From Bacillota bacterium (lineage in GTDB: Bacteria; Bacillota; Clostridia; Clostridiales; Clostridiaceae), in contig JAEWQX010000247.1 of NCBI GenBank assembly GCA_023399035.1, positions 1 through 64,000 on the forward strand: DNA of 64,000 nt, given 5' to 3'. Each line of letters starts with the position of its first letter. Within the stretch, counting starts at the first letter, position 1. The notes beneath the pieces were generated by a model. The model was not told where the DNA came from. It ran no database searches and saw nothing but the letters and a program-made list of their open reading frames with translations. Both the position numbers and the translations under genes were made by a program. This document shows positions 8,625 through 18,289 of the stretch, in pieces.

Positions 8625-9848
8625 TTATTTAACCTCTTTCTTAAGGCTTGCTTTCATTTTTGCTCTAACTACTGATGGTAGTCCATAAAGGCTTATAAAT
8701 CCAGCAGAGTCCTTTTGATCATAAACACCATCTTCTCCAAATGTAGCATATTCTTCACTGTATAATGAGTAAGGTGAAGTCATACCAGCATTGACGATAT
8801 TTCCTTTATATAGTTTTAATTTAATTTCACCAGTAACAGTTTCTTGAGTCTTATTAACGAACTCAGTTAATGCTTCTCTAAGTGGAGTGAACCATTGTCC
8901 GTTATATACTAGATCTGCAAATTTTAAAGCAACTTGTTGTTTGTAGTGTGCTGTTTCTTTGTCTAAGCAGATTTCTTCAAGATCTTTATGAGCAGCATAA
9001 AGGATAGTTCCTCCTGGAGTTTCATATACACCTCTTGATTTCATACCAACAAGTCTGTTTTCAACCATATCAGTGATACCAATGGCGTTTTCACCACCGA
9101 CTTTATTAAGTGCTTCTAATAATTCAACACTGTTCATTTTCTTGCCATTTAAAGCAACAGCAATACCTTTTTCAAATGTTAAAGTGATGTAAGTTGCTTT
9201 ATCTGGAGCAGCTTCTAAAGTCTTAGAAAGTTCTAGGATTTTATCATATTGTGGTTCATTTTCTGGGAATTCTAAGTCTAACCCTTCATGACTTAAATGC
9301 CAGATATTTTTATCTTTGCTGTAGTTAGTTTCACGATTTATCTTTAAAGGAATATTTTTTGATTCTGCATATTCAATTTCTTCTTCTCTAGATTTAATAT
9401 CCCAGATTCTCCAAGGAGCTATTATTGGCATTTCTGGAGCAAATGCTTTTACTGCAAGTTCAAATCTAACTTGGTCATTACCCTTACCAGTACATCCATG
9501 GCATATTGCATCAGCACCTTCTTTTTTAGCGATTTCAACTAATCTTTTTCCGATTAAAGGTCTTGCAAATGAAGTTCCAAGTAAGTATTTTCCTTCATAT
9601 ACGGCACCAGCTTGAATAGTAGGGAAGATATAATCATCAACGAATTCCTGAGTTAAATCTTCAATATATAATTTTGATGCTCCTGTTTTTATTGCTTTTT
9701 CTTCTAATCCATCTAGCTCGTCTTTTTGTCCAACATTACCACATACAGCTATAACTTCGCATCCGTAAGTTTCCTTAAGCCATGGTATTATTATTGAAGT
9801 ATCTAATCCTCCTGAATAAGCTAAAACTACCTTATTATATTTTGTCAT
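8625..9848 (-). CDS. argG: Argininosuccinate synthase
   Basis: ArgG joins citrulline and aspartate with ATP to form argininosuccinate. The 407-residue protein starts with the N-type ATP pyrophosphatase loop AYSGGLDTS (9-17) and has the usual length of this type. GAGGGGGC upstream of the ATG is a strong ribosome-binding site. It is the first gene of the argGH unit, driven by the promoter at 9927-9955, which overlaps ArgR-like motifs. Confidence 0.96.
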   Translation of the reverse strand: MTKYNKVVLAYSGGLDTSIIIPWLKETYGCEVIAVCGNVGQKDELDGLEEKAIKTGASKLYIEDLTQEFVDDYIFPTIQAGAVYEGKYLLGTSFARPLIGKRLVEIAKKEGADAICHGCTGKGNDQVRFELAVKAFAPEMPIIAPWRIWDIKSREEEIEYAESKNIPLKINRETNYSKDKNIWHLSHEGLDLEFPENEPQYDKILELSKTLEAAPDKATYITLTFEKGIAVALNGKKMNSVELLEALNKVGGENAIGITDMVENRLVGMKSRGVYETPGGTILYAAHKDLEEICLDKETAHYKQQVALKFADLVYNGQWFTPLREALTEFVNKTQETVTGEIKLKLYKGNIVNAGMTSPYSLYSEEYATFGEDGVYDQKDSAGFISLYGLPSVVRAKMKASLKKEVK

Positions 9849-9926
9849 TTTAAAAGCCCCCTCTTACAATACATTGCAAATATGTAAAAAAATAATAAAT
9901 TTGCTAAAATAAATCTGTTTTTTATA

Positions 9927-9955
9927 ATTATACATTCATGATGCATAAAAATCAA
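9927..9955 (-). promoter_or_regulatory. argGH promoter
   Basis: On the minus strand TTGATT (9950-9955) is followed by a 17-nt spacer and a perfect TATAAT (9927-9932), about 80 bases before the argG start. The spacer holds ATGCATCATGAATG, which looks like an ArgR half-site pair, so repressor binding would block the polymerase. Confidence 0.7.
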
Positions 9956-10042
9956 TAGATTTACGCAAAAATATTCATAAAAAAATTAAAAATATGCATA
10001 AAGCATGCTAATATACATAAAAAATATTATAAATATGCATAA
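9941..10042. promoter_or_regulatory. Cluster of ArgR-like repeats upstream of argGH
   Basis: The octamer ATGCATAA occurs three times (9941, 9994, 10035), at spacings of 53 and 41 bases, close to whole helical turns. ATTCATAA also occurs at 9973-9980. Degenerate ARG boxes in arrays are typical of ArgR-controlled promoters. The match to the consensus is only partial. Confidence 0.4.
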
Positions 10043-10100
10043 TGCGTTTTGAATATACATGTGTTTAAAATTATTAATATAGGAATTAAGGCAATATATT

Positions 10101-10481
10101 TTAGAATATATTGCCTAAGGTTACTGATTGAAGATGTTTTATTGTCTGAGCACTATATTTTATAAAATGTAAAGAAGAATAAGCTTCACCAATATCATTT
10201 TTAGAAATGTAAACACATAACCTTGCGGTTTCATGGCGGAGAGCATCGAAATCCTGATGATTTGTATATATAGATGGAATAAAGTCATTATTTTCTAAAT
10301 AATTTAATAAATCTACAGCTTTTTCGTAAGCAATGGCATAATCTTCATTTAAAAGGATAATTTCTATATCATCAGTTTTATATTTTATGGAATCACATAA
10401 ATCAACTACAGAATTATTTAAAAAGAAAATACTAATTAATAATCCGAAAAAAATAATTACTGATATTAATGCATTTTTCAT
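10101..10481 (-). CDS. DUF4363 family small membrane-anchored protein
   Basis: This 126-residue protein has one N-terminal hydrophobic segment (about residues 3-22) followed by a helical, probably extracytoplasmic domain. The layout and helix pattern match DUF4363, a family of unknown function often encoded beside DUF421 proteins in clostridia. Its ATG overlaps the end of the upstream DUF421 gene by four bases (ATGA), so the two are translationally coupled. No catalytic motif is visible. Confidence 0.7.
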   Translation of the reverse strand: MKNALISVIIFFGLLISIFFLNNSVVDLCDSIKYKTDDIEIILLNEDYAIAYEKAVDLLNYLENNDFIPSIYTNHQDFDALRHETARLCVYISKNDIGEAYSSLHFIKYSAQTIKHLQSVTLGNIF

Positions 10482-11194
10482 TGTTTACACTCCTTTGCAT
10501 AATCATCATAATATTGAACTTTAAATTTTCCTTGTGTATCATACATTGCAACAAGAATGTTATCAATTGAGTTGATTCCGTGATTTTTTAAAGTATTCAT
10601 AATCCATTCGTCACTTTTACTTATAGATGTTATAGAATGTTTATTAATTTTTCCATCAGCAACAAGAACTTTAGGGAGTGCTACTTTAGAGTTTGATGTG
10701 TTATCTGTACTTCCACTTGAAGAATTTCCAGAAGAATCTGAAGAACTATTATAATTTTTAGGGAGAATAGACATCTGGCCACTATTTTCTAGAATGGCAT
10801 ATTGAATTTCATCTAGATTATAATATTTTGCAAGTCTTAGTTCTTCAAATAATTCATCTAAGTTCAGCTGCTGTTTTTTTAATGCATCATAATTAATTTT
10901 TCCATTATATATTAATATGGATGGAGCACCATCTAATATATTGCGTGCACTCTGAACCTTAAGTTCTAACTGAGTTATTAATGTTTTTAAAAAAAGTAAT
11001 GTAATAATTGGAACAATACCTTGAAGCAATGGATATCTTTGATCCTGCATAGGTAATGAAGCCAAGTCTGAAATCATGATAGTTATTACAAACTCATATG
11101 GCTGAAGTTCACCAATCTGTCTTTTTCCCATTAATCTCATAGTTAAAACAACAAGAGAATAAAGCAGAATTGTTCTTATACATACAATAATCAT
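10478..11194 (-). CDS. DUF421 family membrane protein (YetF/YcaP-like)
   Basis: This 238-residue protein has about three N-terminal membrane segments, including MRLMGKRQIGELQPYEFVI, the hallmark of DUF421. A cytoplasmic alpha/beta domain follows (about 85-238). A Ser/Asn-rich linker near residues 150-170 is longer than usual. The function of the family is not settled; some members affect spore or envelope properties. A GTG at 11203 lies inside the GAGGTG ribosome-binding site, so the ATG six bases after that site, at 11194, was chosen. The gene is first in a two-gene unit with DUF4363. Confidence 0.82.
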   Translation of the reverse strand: MIIVCIRTILLYSLVVLTMRLMGKRQIGELQPYEFVITIMISDLASLPMQDQRYPLLQGIVPIITLLFLKTLITQLELKVQSARNILDGAPSILIYNGKINYDALKKQQLNLDELFEELRLAKYYNLDEIQYAILENSGQMSILPKNYNSSSDSSGNSSSGSTDNTSNSKVALPKVLVADGKINKHSITSISKSDEWIMNTLKNHGINSIDNILVAMYDTQGKFKVQYYDDYAKECKQ

Positions 11195-11458
11195 TTTTAA
11201 CACCTCAAAAATAATATTTGCAGAAACAGAATTAATATACGATTATAAATATTTTTATCAAAAAATAATTGAAAGTATATAATATAGTAGATAACTATTT
11301 ACAGAATGTAGAAAATAAGGATAAAATAAGAAAAGATAGATATTACAAAAGTTTATTAAAGAAATGTTAATTTATATATTTAATTGATAAATACTATAGC
11401 AGTCTTTATGGTAAGCATTTATAGGAATTTAAGATTAATTCAGAGGAGATGAGAGTAT

Positions 11459-13114
11459 ATGCTAAAAGAAAAAGTCAATATTGCAGAGAATAGATTTAAA
11501 GCTAAAAAAGGAATGACTTTTCATGATTTGATTGCTGAAAATGACAAAGAGATAGTTAAGAATGTTGCAATATGCAAGTTGAATGGAAGAAATCATGAAT
11601 TAAATGAAGTTATAGAAGAAGAAGGAAATATATCTCTTATTGGTTTCGATACGGAACTTGGGATAAAGATATACACACGAGCACTTCAGTTTATATTTAT
11701 TAAAGCAACTCTTGATTTATTCCAAGATGCAAAGATAACACTGGAACATTCCATAAGTAAGGCTATTTATGGAGAAATATATAAGGATAGTCCATTAAGT
11801 GAAAACGAATTATTACACATAAAAAAGAGAATGCAGGAAATAATCGATAGAGATATTCCCATAAGAAGAATAAAAGTATCAAAAGAAAAGGCAATAAAAA
11901 TATTTTCTGATTATAATATGGAAGATAAGGTTAAACTTTTAGAAACATGTGAAATGGAAGAATTCCAGCTTTGTGAACTTGATGGAAGATATGATTATTT
12001 CTATGAATGTATGCCATACTCTACAGGAGTGATTAAATTATTTGATCTGAAAAAGTATGAATCTGGTTTTATCTTAAGAAGACCTGATAGGAATAATTTG
12101 ATAACACTTGAACCATTCAAAGAGCAGAAGAGTCTTTCTAAGATATTTAAGGAAACTAAAAGGTGGTTAAATATAATTGGAGTTGGAGAAGTAGGAACTT
12201 TAAATGAAAAAGTATGCAACAATGAACTTCAAAATGTAATCATGGTATCAGAGGCCCTCCATGAAAAGAAGATAGCCAATATTGCCGATGAAATAAGCAG
12301 TAGGAAAGATGTTAAGGTGATATTGATTGCTGGACCTTCTTCATCAGGAAAAACTACTTTTGCTAATAGATTGAGCATACAGCTGCGAGTAAATGGACTT
12401 ATTCCTATACCTATTTCTTTGGATAATTATTTTGTGGATCGTGATAAGACTCCTATAGATGAAAATGGAGATTATGATTATGAATCTATAGATGCTCTTG
12501 ATTTAAAACTTCTTAATAAGAATCTTGAGGATCTTATGACAGGAGTTGAAGTGGAACTTCCTGAATATAATTTTAAGACAGGCGAAAGAGAATGGAATGG
12601 ATATAAGGTTAAAATTCCTGAAAATGGCGTTTTGATTTTGGAAGGAATACATGGACTAAATCCTAAATTAATATGTGAAGATTTAAGAAAAAGTGTATTC
12701 AAAATTTATATATCAGCACTTACTCAGCTTAATATAGATAATCATAACAGAATTTCAACAACAGATTCGCGTAAGGTAAGAAGAATTGTAAGAGATTCTC
12801 TTTCAAGAGGCTATGGTGCAGAGGACACTCTAAAAATGTGGCCTTCTATAAGACGTGGTGAGAAGAAGAATATATTTGTATATCAGGAAGAAGCAGATGC
12901 AATGTTCAATTCCACATTGGTATATGAATTAGGAGTACTAAAGCCTTATGCTCTTAAGGAACTTGAAAAAATACCACAGGAAAGTCCTGTTTATGCTGAG
13001 GCGAGAAGATTAAAGGCATTCTTGAATTTCTTTGAAGAAATAAGCGTGGGTGAAGTTCCTAAGAATTCTTTATTAAGAGAATTCATCGGAGGCTCATGTT
13101 TTTATGAATATTAA
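11459..13114 (+). CDS. Uridine kinase-like nucleoside kinase with ThrRS-like N-terminal domains
   Basis: The 551-residue protein combines an N-terminal half resembling the TGS and editing-like domains of threonyl-tRNA synthetase (about 1-260) with a C-terminal phosphoribulokinase/uridine kinase domain. The P-loop is GPSSSGKTT at 292-300, and LDNYFVDRDKTP follows. This fusion is common in clostridia and is usually annotated as a nucleoside kinase. Its substrate is not established. GAGGAGATGAG precedes the ATG. It is monocistronic and ends at a strong terminator (13120-13160). No gene lies in the 264 bases upstream. Confidence 0.82.
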   Translation: MLKEKVNIAENRFKAKKGMTFHDLIAENDKEIVKNVAICKLNGRNHELNEVIEEEGNISLIGFDTELGIKIYTRALQFIFIKATLDLFQDAKITLEHSISKAIYGEIYKDSPLSENELLHIKKRMQEIIDRDIPIRRIKVSKEKAIKIFSDYNMEDKVKLLETCEMEEFQLCELDGRYDYFYECMPYSTGVIKLFDLKKYESGFILRRPDRNNLITLEPFKEQKSLSKIFKETKRWLNIIGVGEVGTLNEKVCNNELQNVIMVSEALHEKKIANIADEISSRKDVKVILIAGPSSSGKTTFANRLSIQLRVNGLIPIPISLDNYFVDRDKTPIDENGDYDYESIDALDLKLLNKNLEDLMTGVEVELPEYNFKTGEREWNGYKVKIPENGVLILEGIHGLNPKLICEDLRKSVFKIYISALTQLNIDNHNRISTTDSRKVRRIVRDSLSRGYGAEDTLKMWPSIRRGEKKNIFVYQEEADAMFNSTLVYELGVLKPYALKELEKIPQESPVYAEARRLKAFLNFFEEISVGEVPKNSLLREFIGGSCFYEY

Positions 13115-13119
13115 TTGTT

Positions 13120-13160
13120 AAAAATATCACTTATCTAATTATTGGATAAGTGATATTTTT
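13120..13160 (+). terminator. Terminator after the nucleoside kinase gene
   Basis: A perfect 16-bp stem, AAAAATATCACTTATC with GATAAGTGATATTTTT, has a 9-nt loop and ends in a T-run. Confidence 0.88.
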
Positions 13161-13385
13161 ATTGCATTAATGATTGTAAATATAAAGTATAGCAAGTTTT
13201 TCCTACAAAATTGTTGAATATTTATTTGTAAAGTGATACTATAATTATAGTTTTTATAAATAAATATTAAATATAACGATATAATACATAAAACAAGACA
13301 ATAAAAAGAGTAGAAAAATATCAGATAAGCAATGAGTTAATAAATATTTTTATTTATATATTCACAATTTTAAGGGGGACTTATA

Positions 13386-15299
13386 ATGTTAAATAAAAAA
13401 GAGCATAAGCCTTTTATATCTCATGACAAGATACTTCCAGAAATTACTGGAACGTCAATTATATTAGGTATTATTCTAGCTGTTATTTTTGGAGCAGCAA
13501 ATGCATATTTAGGTTTAAAGGTTGGTATGACTATATCAGCATCAATTCCGGCAGCAGTTATGTCAATGGGGATTATAAGAGTTATATTAAAAAGAGATTC
13601 TATTTTAGAAAATAATTTAGTACAGACTATAGGATCAGCTGGTGAGTCAGTTGCAGCAGGAGCAATATTTACAATACCAGCAATATTTATATGGATGAAA
13701 GAATGGGGACAACCTAGTCCATCACTTTTTGAAATATCTATAATCTGTTTCTGTGGAGGAATACTTGGAGTATTATTCATGATACCTTTAAGAAAAGCAC
13801 TTATTGTTAAGGAACATGGAGTTCTTCCATATCCAGAAGGAACAGCATGTGCAGAAGTTCTTTTAGCTGGTGAAGAAGGCGGAGCTAAAGCATCAGGAGT
13901 TTTTGTAGGACTTGGAATTGCGGGTGTATATAAATTCTTAACAGAAGGATTAAAAATATTCCCTAATGAAGTTCATTATGAAATATCAAAATACAAAGGT
14001 TCAGCAGTTGGTGTAGATGTTCTTCCAGCACTTCTTGGAGTTGGATTTATATGTGGAGCTAAAATCTCTGGATATATGTTTGCAGGTGGAATACTTGGAT
14101 GGTTTGTTATATTACCATTAATATCTCTATTTGGTGGAGATATGATAATGTATCCTGGAACAGATGCAATAAGCTCTATGGGGTCATTTGCTTTATGGGG
14201 AAGTTACTTAAAATACATAGGTGCTGGTGCAGTTGCAGCAGGTGGAATAATGAGCTTAATTAAATCATTACCACTAATAGTTTCAACTTTTGCAGCATCA
14301 ATAAAAGATCTATCAGGAAAAGGAACAGAAAAATCTCAAAATAGAACTGATAGAGATTTGCCAATCAACATAATATTAATTGCTATATTAGCTTTAATAC
14401 TTATAATCTGGTTAGTTCCAACTATTCCAGTATCACTTGGAGGAGCAATACTTATTGCAGTATTTGGATTCTTCTTTGCTACAGTTTCATCAAGAATAGT
14501 TGGTCTTGTAGGAAGCAGTAACAATCCAGTATCAGGTATGACAATTGCTACATTACTTATTACAACTATGATATTTAAAATGACAGGTGTAATTGGACAA
14601 GAAGGTATGTTATCTTCAATTGCAGTAGGTTCAGTTATATGTATAATTGCAGCAATTGCAGGTGATACATCTCAGGATTTAAAAACTGGATACATTGTAG
14701 GAGCAACTCCTTACAAGCAGCAGATTGGTGAAGTAATCGGTGTTACAGCATCAGCTATAACAATTGGTGGAGTATTATATCTTTTAAATGCAGCATGGGG
14801 ATTTGGGTCTACAGAACTTGCAGCACCACAGGCAACATTAATGAAAATGGTTGTTCAAGGTGTTATGGAAGGAAACTTACCATGGAACTTAGTATTTGCA
14901 GGAGCAGGAATTGCAGTAGCAGTTGAGATACTTGGTATACCAGTATTACCATTTGCAATTGGATTATACTTACCAATTCACTTAAGCACAGGAATTATGG
15001 CTGGTGGACTTGTAAGATTATACTTCGAAAAGAAGAAGAAAATTACTGAAGAAAAGAGAAAAGATGCAATCGATAGAGGTATTCTTTATACTTCAGGTCT
15101 TATTGCTGGTGAAGGTTTAGTGGGAATTCTACTTGCAGTATTTGCAATTGTAAATATTGGAGGAAAATCTTTAGCAGAAATAATAGATTTATCTGGAACA
15201 ATACAGACTGGAAATATTGGTGCAATTATTGCATTTGGTATATTAATTTTAACATTGTTTAAATTCAGTTTATGGCATAAGGATAAAAAAGCTCAATAA
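13386..15299 (+). CDS. OPT family oligopeptide transporter
   Basis: This is a 637-residue polytopic membrane protein with roughly 14-16 hydrophobic segments. It matches the bacterial OPT family (COG1297), which imports small peptides or metal chelates with protons. Typical features are the N-terminal GAANAYLGLKVGMTISASIPAAV stretch and conserved glycine-rich loops, including GDTSQDLKTGY near residue 430. AAGGGGGAC precedes the ATG at 13386. A TTGAAT/TACTAT pair around 13214-13242 could be its promoter. The gene stands alone, with its own terminator. Confidence 0.9.
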   Translation: MLNKKEHKPFISHDKILPEITGTSIILGIILAVIFGAANAYLGLKVGMTISASIPAAVMSMGIIRVILKRDSILENNLVQTIGSAGESVAAGAIFTIPAIFIWMKEWGQPSPSLFEISIICFCGGILGVLFMIPLRKALIVKEHGVLPYPEGTACAEVLLAGEEGGAKASGVFVGLGIAGVYKFLTEGLKIFPNEVHYEISKYKGSAVGVDVLPALLGVGFICGAKISGYMFAGGILGWFVILPLISLFGGDMIMYPGTDAISSMGSFALWGSYLKYIGAGAVAAGGIMSLIKSLPLIVSTFAASIKDLSGKGTEKSQNRTDRDLPINIILIAILALILIIWLVPTIPVSLGGAILIAVFGFFFATVSSRIVGLVGSSNNPVSGMTIATLLITTMIFKMTGVIGQEGMLSSIAVGSVICIIAAIAGDTSQDLKTGYIVGATPYKQQIGEVIGVTASAITIGGVLYLLNAAWGFGSTELAAPQATLMKMVVQGVMEGNLPWNLVFAGAGIAVAVEILGIPVLPFAIGLYLPIHLSTGIMAGGLVRLYFEKKKKITEEKRKDAIDRGILYTSGLIAGEGLVGILLAVFAIVNIGGKSLAEIIDLSGTIQTGNIGAIIAFGILILTLFKFSLWHKDKKAQ

Positions 15300-15310
15300 T
15301 TTTTAGTGAT

Positions 15311-15343
15311 AACAGCCCTGGTTTTTTTAAAACTAGGGCTGTG
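15311..15343 (+). terminator. Hairpin terminator after the OPT gene
   Basis: ACAGCCCT (from 15312) pairs with AGGGCTGT (to 15342), with a further GTTTT/AAAAC inner stem. The downstream T-tract is short. Confidence 0.6.
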
Positions 15344-15451
15344 CTATATGATTTTTAATTAACAGTTATTGAAAGAGTGAAAATGCTTTTGAAGTTATTT
15401 ATATTTTTATGAAAAGATAATAAATAAAACAGAAGAGGAAGTGATTAATTT

Positions 15452-15790
15452 ATGAAGAAGAAAAAAAATTATTTAGATTATATTCCAGTGAGAAACAGTG
15501 ATTATGAATGGCATATCATTGAAGATGATATTGTTGAAATTCATGTTGTTAATAAAGGAATTTTTAATAAACTGGCACAGAAATTTTTGAAAAAGCCTAA
15601 AATAAGCAAAATAAAGCTTGATAAGTACGGAAGCATTGTTTGGCAGGCAATTGATGATACAAGTGATATAGGAAAAATTGCCGATAAAGTTAGAGATATA
15701 TTCGAAGATAACGAGAATATGTTTTATGAAAGGTTGGTAAAGTTTTTTCATATATTAAAAGAAAATAAATTTATAACATATAAAAAATAA
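15452..15790 (+). CDS. PqqD family protein
   Basis: This is a 112-residue cytoplasmic protein. The segment KLDKYGSIVWQAIDDTSDIGKIADKV (about 52-77), followed by a helix ending in LKENKFI, matches the PqqD fold. PqqD proteins are small peptide-binding chaperones for radical-SAM peptide-modifying enzymes. No PQQ genes, precursor peptide or radical-SAM gene lies beside it. It is therefore one of the stand-alone PqqD-like proteins common in Firmicutes, whose partner is unknown. GAGGAAGTG precedes the start. Confidence 0.75.
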   Translation: MKKKKNYLDYIPVRNSDYEWHIIEDDIVEIHVVNKGIFNKLAQKFLKKPKISKIKLDKYGSIVWQAIDDTSDIGKIADKVRDIFEDNENMFYERLVKFFHILKENKFITYKK

Positions 15791-15795
15791 ATAAT

Positions 15796-15882
15796 AAAAG
15801 AGGTTATCATATGTTGAGGTTTGAGTTATTACATAGAAATTTAAATACTTAAATCCATACTTAAGAAATAACCTCTTTTTTT
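15796..15882 (+). terminator. Terminator after the PqqD-like gene
   Basis: AAAAGAGGTTAT (15796-15807) pairs with ATAACCTCTTTT (15868-15879) and is followed by more Ts. The 60-base loop region has further weak pairing. Confidence 0.75.
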
Positions 15883-16083
15883 ATCTATAAATTTAATATT
15901 TTAAGAAAAAATGCGTAGATTATTATAAAAATGAAAAAATAATTATAAGGATAGATACTTTAAAGATATTGTGTTTTAATAAATATAAAGAAAAATAATA
16001 AAATCTTTTACTAGATGAAGAAACTAGAACGGGTTTATGATAAGGGTTGAAAAATGATTTCAATTAATTAAGGAGAGTTGATT

Positions 16084-16764
16084 ATGAAAGGAATAGGAAT
16101 ATTTGATATACTTGGACCTATAATGATAGGGCCTTCAAGTTCACATACTGCTGGAGCTGCAAGGCTTGGAAAAATTGCAAGAAGTATAGCAGGTGATGAT
16201 ATTGCAGAGGTAACATTTTTATTACATGGATCTTTTGCAAAAACATATAAGGGCCATGGAACTGACAGAGCATTGGTAGCTGGAATATTGGGAATGGAAC
16301 CTAGTGATGAAAGACTTAGAAATTCAATGGACATTGCAAGAGAAAAGGGAATTAAATTTTTATTTAAGGAAGCAGATTTGGGAGATGTCCATCCTAATAC
16401 AGTCAAGTTTGTTATGAGAACAAATGATGATAATTATTGTGAAGTTATGGGATCATCAATAGGTGGAGGAAATATTAAGATTTGTGAAGTTAATGATAAT
16501 GAAGTTGATTTTACTGGAATTTATGAAACTTTAATAGTGCAGCATAAAGATGTTCCAGGAGTTATACATAGCATTACACATATACTTTATAGTGAAAATA
16601 TAAATGTTGCCTTTATGAGAGTTTTCAGAGACAGAAAAGGCGAAGAAGCTACTATGATTTTTGAAATGGACAATAAAGTCAGTGAAGAGACAAAAAAGAA
16701 AATTGAAAACTTAGAGTTTGTATATAAAGTTATTTCAATTAGTCCAGCAAAAGAAGAAAAATAG
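16084..16764 (+). CDS. sdaAB: L-serine dehydratase, beta subunit
   Basis: This is the beta subunit of the iron-sulfur L-serine dehydratase, which converts serine to pyruvate and ammonia. The 226-residue protein opens with the signature FDILGPIMIGPSSSHTAG and ends in an ACT-type domain (about 145-222). The ATG at 16084 has AGGAGAG six bases upstream. A TTG at 16078 overlaps that site and was rejected. It is followed after 16 bases by the alpha subunit, as in other Firmicutes with the two-chain enzyme. Confidence 0.94.
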   Translation: MKGIGIFDILGPIMIGPSSSHTAGAARLGKIARSIAGDDIAEVTFLLHGSFAKTYKGHGTDRALVAGILGMEPSDERLRNSMDIAREKGIKFLFKEADLGDVHPNTVKFVMRTNDDNYCEVMGSSIGGGNIKICEVNDNEVDFTGIYETLIVQHKDVPGVIHSITHILYSENINVAFMRVFRDRKGEEATMIFEMDNKVSEETKKKIENLEFVYKVISISPAKEEK

Positions 16765-16780
16765 AAAGGATGATAACAGA

Positions 16781-17662
16781 ATGCTTGCAAAAACTGGAGA
16801 AGAATTATTAGAAATATGTGAAAAGTATGATATTCCATTAAGTGAATATGCAATAAGATGTGAAGTTGAAGAAAAAGGACTTACAAGAGAAGAAGTAATT
16901 GACAAGATGAGAAAAAATCTTCATGTAATGATTTCTGCTGCAAATGAGGGAAGAGAAAATGAAGTATTCTCTGTAAGTGGTCTTATTGGCGGTGATGGAT
17001 TTAAAATCAATAATTATGTAAACAAAGGAAAGACATTAACAGGGAGAGCAACAAATATAGCAATGGCCATGGCATTATCATCATCAGAAGTAAATGCTTC
17101 AATGGGAAGAATAGTTGCATGTCCAACAGCTGGTTCTTGTGGTATCCTGCCAGCAGTAATCCTTTCAGCGGGAGCACAATTAGAGTTAGATGAAGATGGA
17201 CTTATAAAAGGTCTTCTTGCAGCAGCTGCTGTAGGTATGATTATAGGTATGAATGCAACATTATCAGGTGCAGAAGGCGGATGTCAGGCTGAGTGTGGTT
17301 CAGCATCAGCAATGGGTGCAGCTGCAGTTGTTGAGATGATGGGCGGAACACCTAAGATGAGCCTTGATGCAGGTTCCATAATACTTCAGAATGTACTTGG
17401 TCTTGTATGTGACCCAGTAGCAGGTCTTGTTGAAATTCCATGTGCAAAGAGAAATGCACAAGGTGCAATAACTGCATTATGTACAGCAGATATGGTTATG
17501 GCTGGAGTTGAAGCAAAAATTCCCTTTGATGATGCTGTAAGTGCAATGTATAAAGTTGGAAAGAGCCTGCCATCATCATTAAGAGAAACAGCATTAGGTG
17601 GTGTTGCAGTAACTCCTGCGGGATTAAGACTTAAGGAACAGGTTTTTGGAAAAGATGACTAA
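16781..17662 (+). CDS. sdaAA: L-serine dehydratase, iron-sulfur alpha subunit
   Basis: This 293-residue alpha subunit carries the 4Fe-4S cluster that activates serine. Cysteines sit in CPTAGSCG (C114, C120), GGCQAECGS (C168, C172) and VCDPVAGLVEIPCAKRN (C210, C221). Three of these should hold the cluster. The protein is oxygen-sensitive in known members, which fits an anaerobe. The ATG at 16781 follows AAAGGATG. An upstream start at 16718 would overlap sdaAB and lacks support. It is the second gene of the sdaAB-sdaAA operon. Confidence 0.94.
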   Translation: MLAKTGEELLEICEKYDIPLSEYAIRCEVEEKGLTREEVIDKMRKNLHVMISAANEGRENEVFSVSGLIGGDGFKINNYVNKGKTLTGRATNIAMAMALSSSEVNASMGRIVACPTAGSCGILPAVILSAGAQLELDEDGLIKGLLAAAAVGMIIGMNATLSGAEGGCQAECGSASAMGAAAVVEMMGGTPKMSLDAGSIILQNVLGLVCDPVAGLVEIPCAKRNAQGAITALCTADMVMAGVEAKIPFDDAVSAMYKVGKSLPSSLRETALGGVAVTPAGLRLKEQVFGKDD

Positions 17663-17673
17663 GAAGATAATTT

Positions 17674-17687
17674 AGTTGATAGTTTTG
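17674..17687. repeat. Heptamer-repeat element, partial copy 4
   Basis: AGTTGAT and AGTTTTG are followed by GATGAAATCTCAT, matching one arm plus the GAAATCTC core of the other copies. No second arm was found before the next gene. Confidence 0.45.
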
Positions 17688-17802
17688 GATGAAATCTCAT
17701 TGTTGTATAGTTCTTGATTATTAAAGTAATAGAAATCCATTTTACAGAATATATCTATAGAAAGATGTAGTACCTTATAAATAGATATGGGAGGAATGTA
17801 AA

Positions 17803-18162
17803 ATGGATTTTGCTAAATATCATTCACAAGTAATAAAGGATATAGATCATTATGTAGCAAGAGCTAAAATAGGCAACATATTAAAGTCTGAACAAAAAGA
17901 AATGACAATAGATAATAAGAAGGTTATGTCACTTAATGTAGTTATTCAGTTAAAAAAGTATGAGCTTATTAAAATTGAAGGAAAAAATAATGAATATACC
18001 TTTATAATTTCATTAGGTGGAAATGATGTGTATAAGACTTCAAAATGCAATTATAGAGATGAAGATTTCAGGAATAGTGTGAAAGATTCAAGTGAATATA
18101 TAAATTTCATCAATTGTTTTGAGAATCTTGGAAAAATATTTAAGAAAAAGAGAAAAAAATAA
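17803..18162 (+). CDS. Hypothetical protein, 119 residues
   Basis: I do not recognise this protein. It is soluble, with no signal peptide or membrane segment. It has a mixed alpha/beta middle part (VVIQLKKYELIKIEG, YTFIISLGG) and a very basic end (KKKRKK). GGGAGGAATGTAAA precedes the ATG, and codon use matches the neighbours, so the gene is probably real. It stands alone between sdaAA and a long intergenic region. Confidence 0.7.
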   Translation: MDFAKYHSQVIKDIDHYVARAKIGNILKSEQKEMTIDNKKVMSLNVVIQLKKYELIKIEGKNNEYTFIISLGGNDVYKTSKCNYRDEDFRNSVKDSSEYINFINCFENLGKIFKKKRKK

Positions 18163-18188
18163 ATATAATATACAAAAAATAAAAGTAT

Positions 18189-18288
18189 TTGACCTCTAAA
18201 TATTATAGAATTATAATATAAAGTAGATTTTTAAGTAATAATACAAAGGCGTGTTATGGATTAAATTCCGTAACACGCTTTTTGTATT
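18189..18288 (+). ncRNA. Candidate short RNA: strong promoter followed directly by a terminator hairpin
   Basis: TTGACC (18189-18194), a 17-nt spacer and TATAAT (18212-18217) form a strong promoter. About 20 bases later, 18240-18288 folds into a long hairpin containing GCGTGTTA/TAACACGC and outer AATACAAA/TTTTTGTATT arms. No ORF lies between them. The product would be only about 65 nt. The hairpin may instead end transcription of the upstream gene or act as a leader attenuator. Confidence 0.4.
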
Positions 18289-18289
18289 A

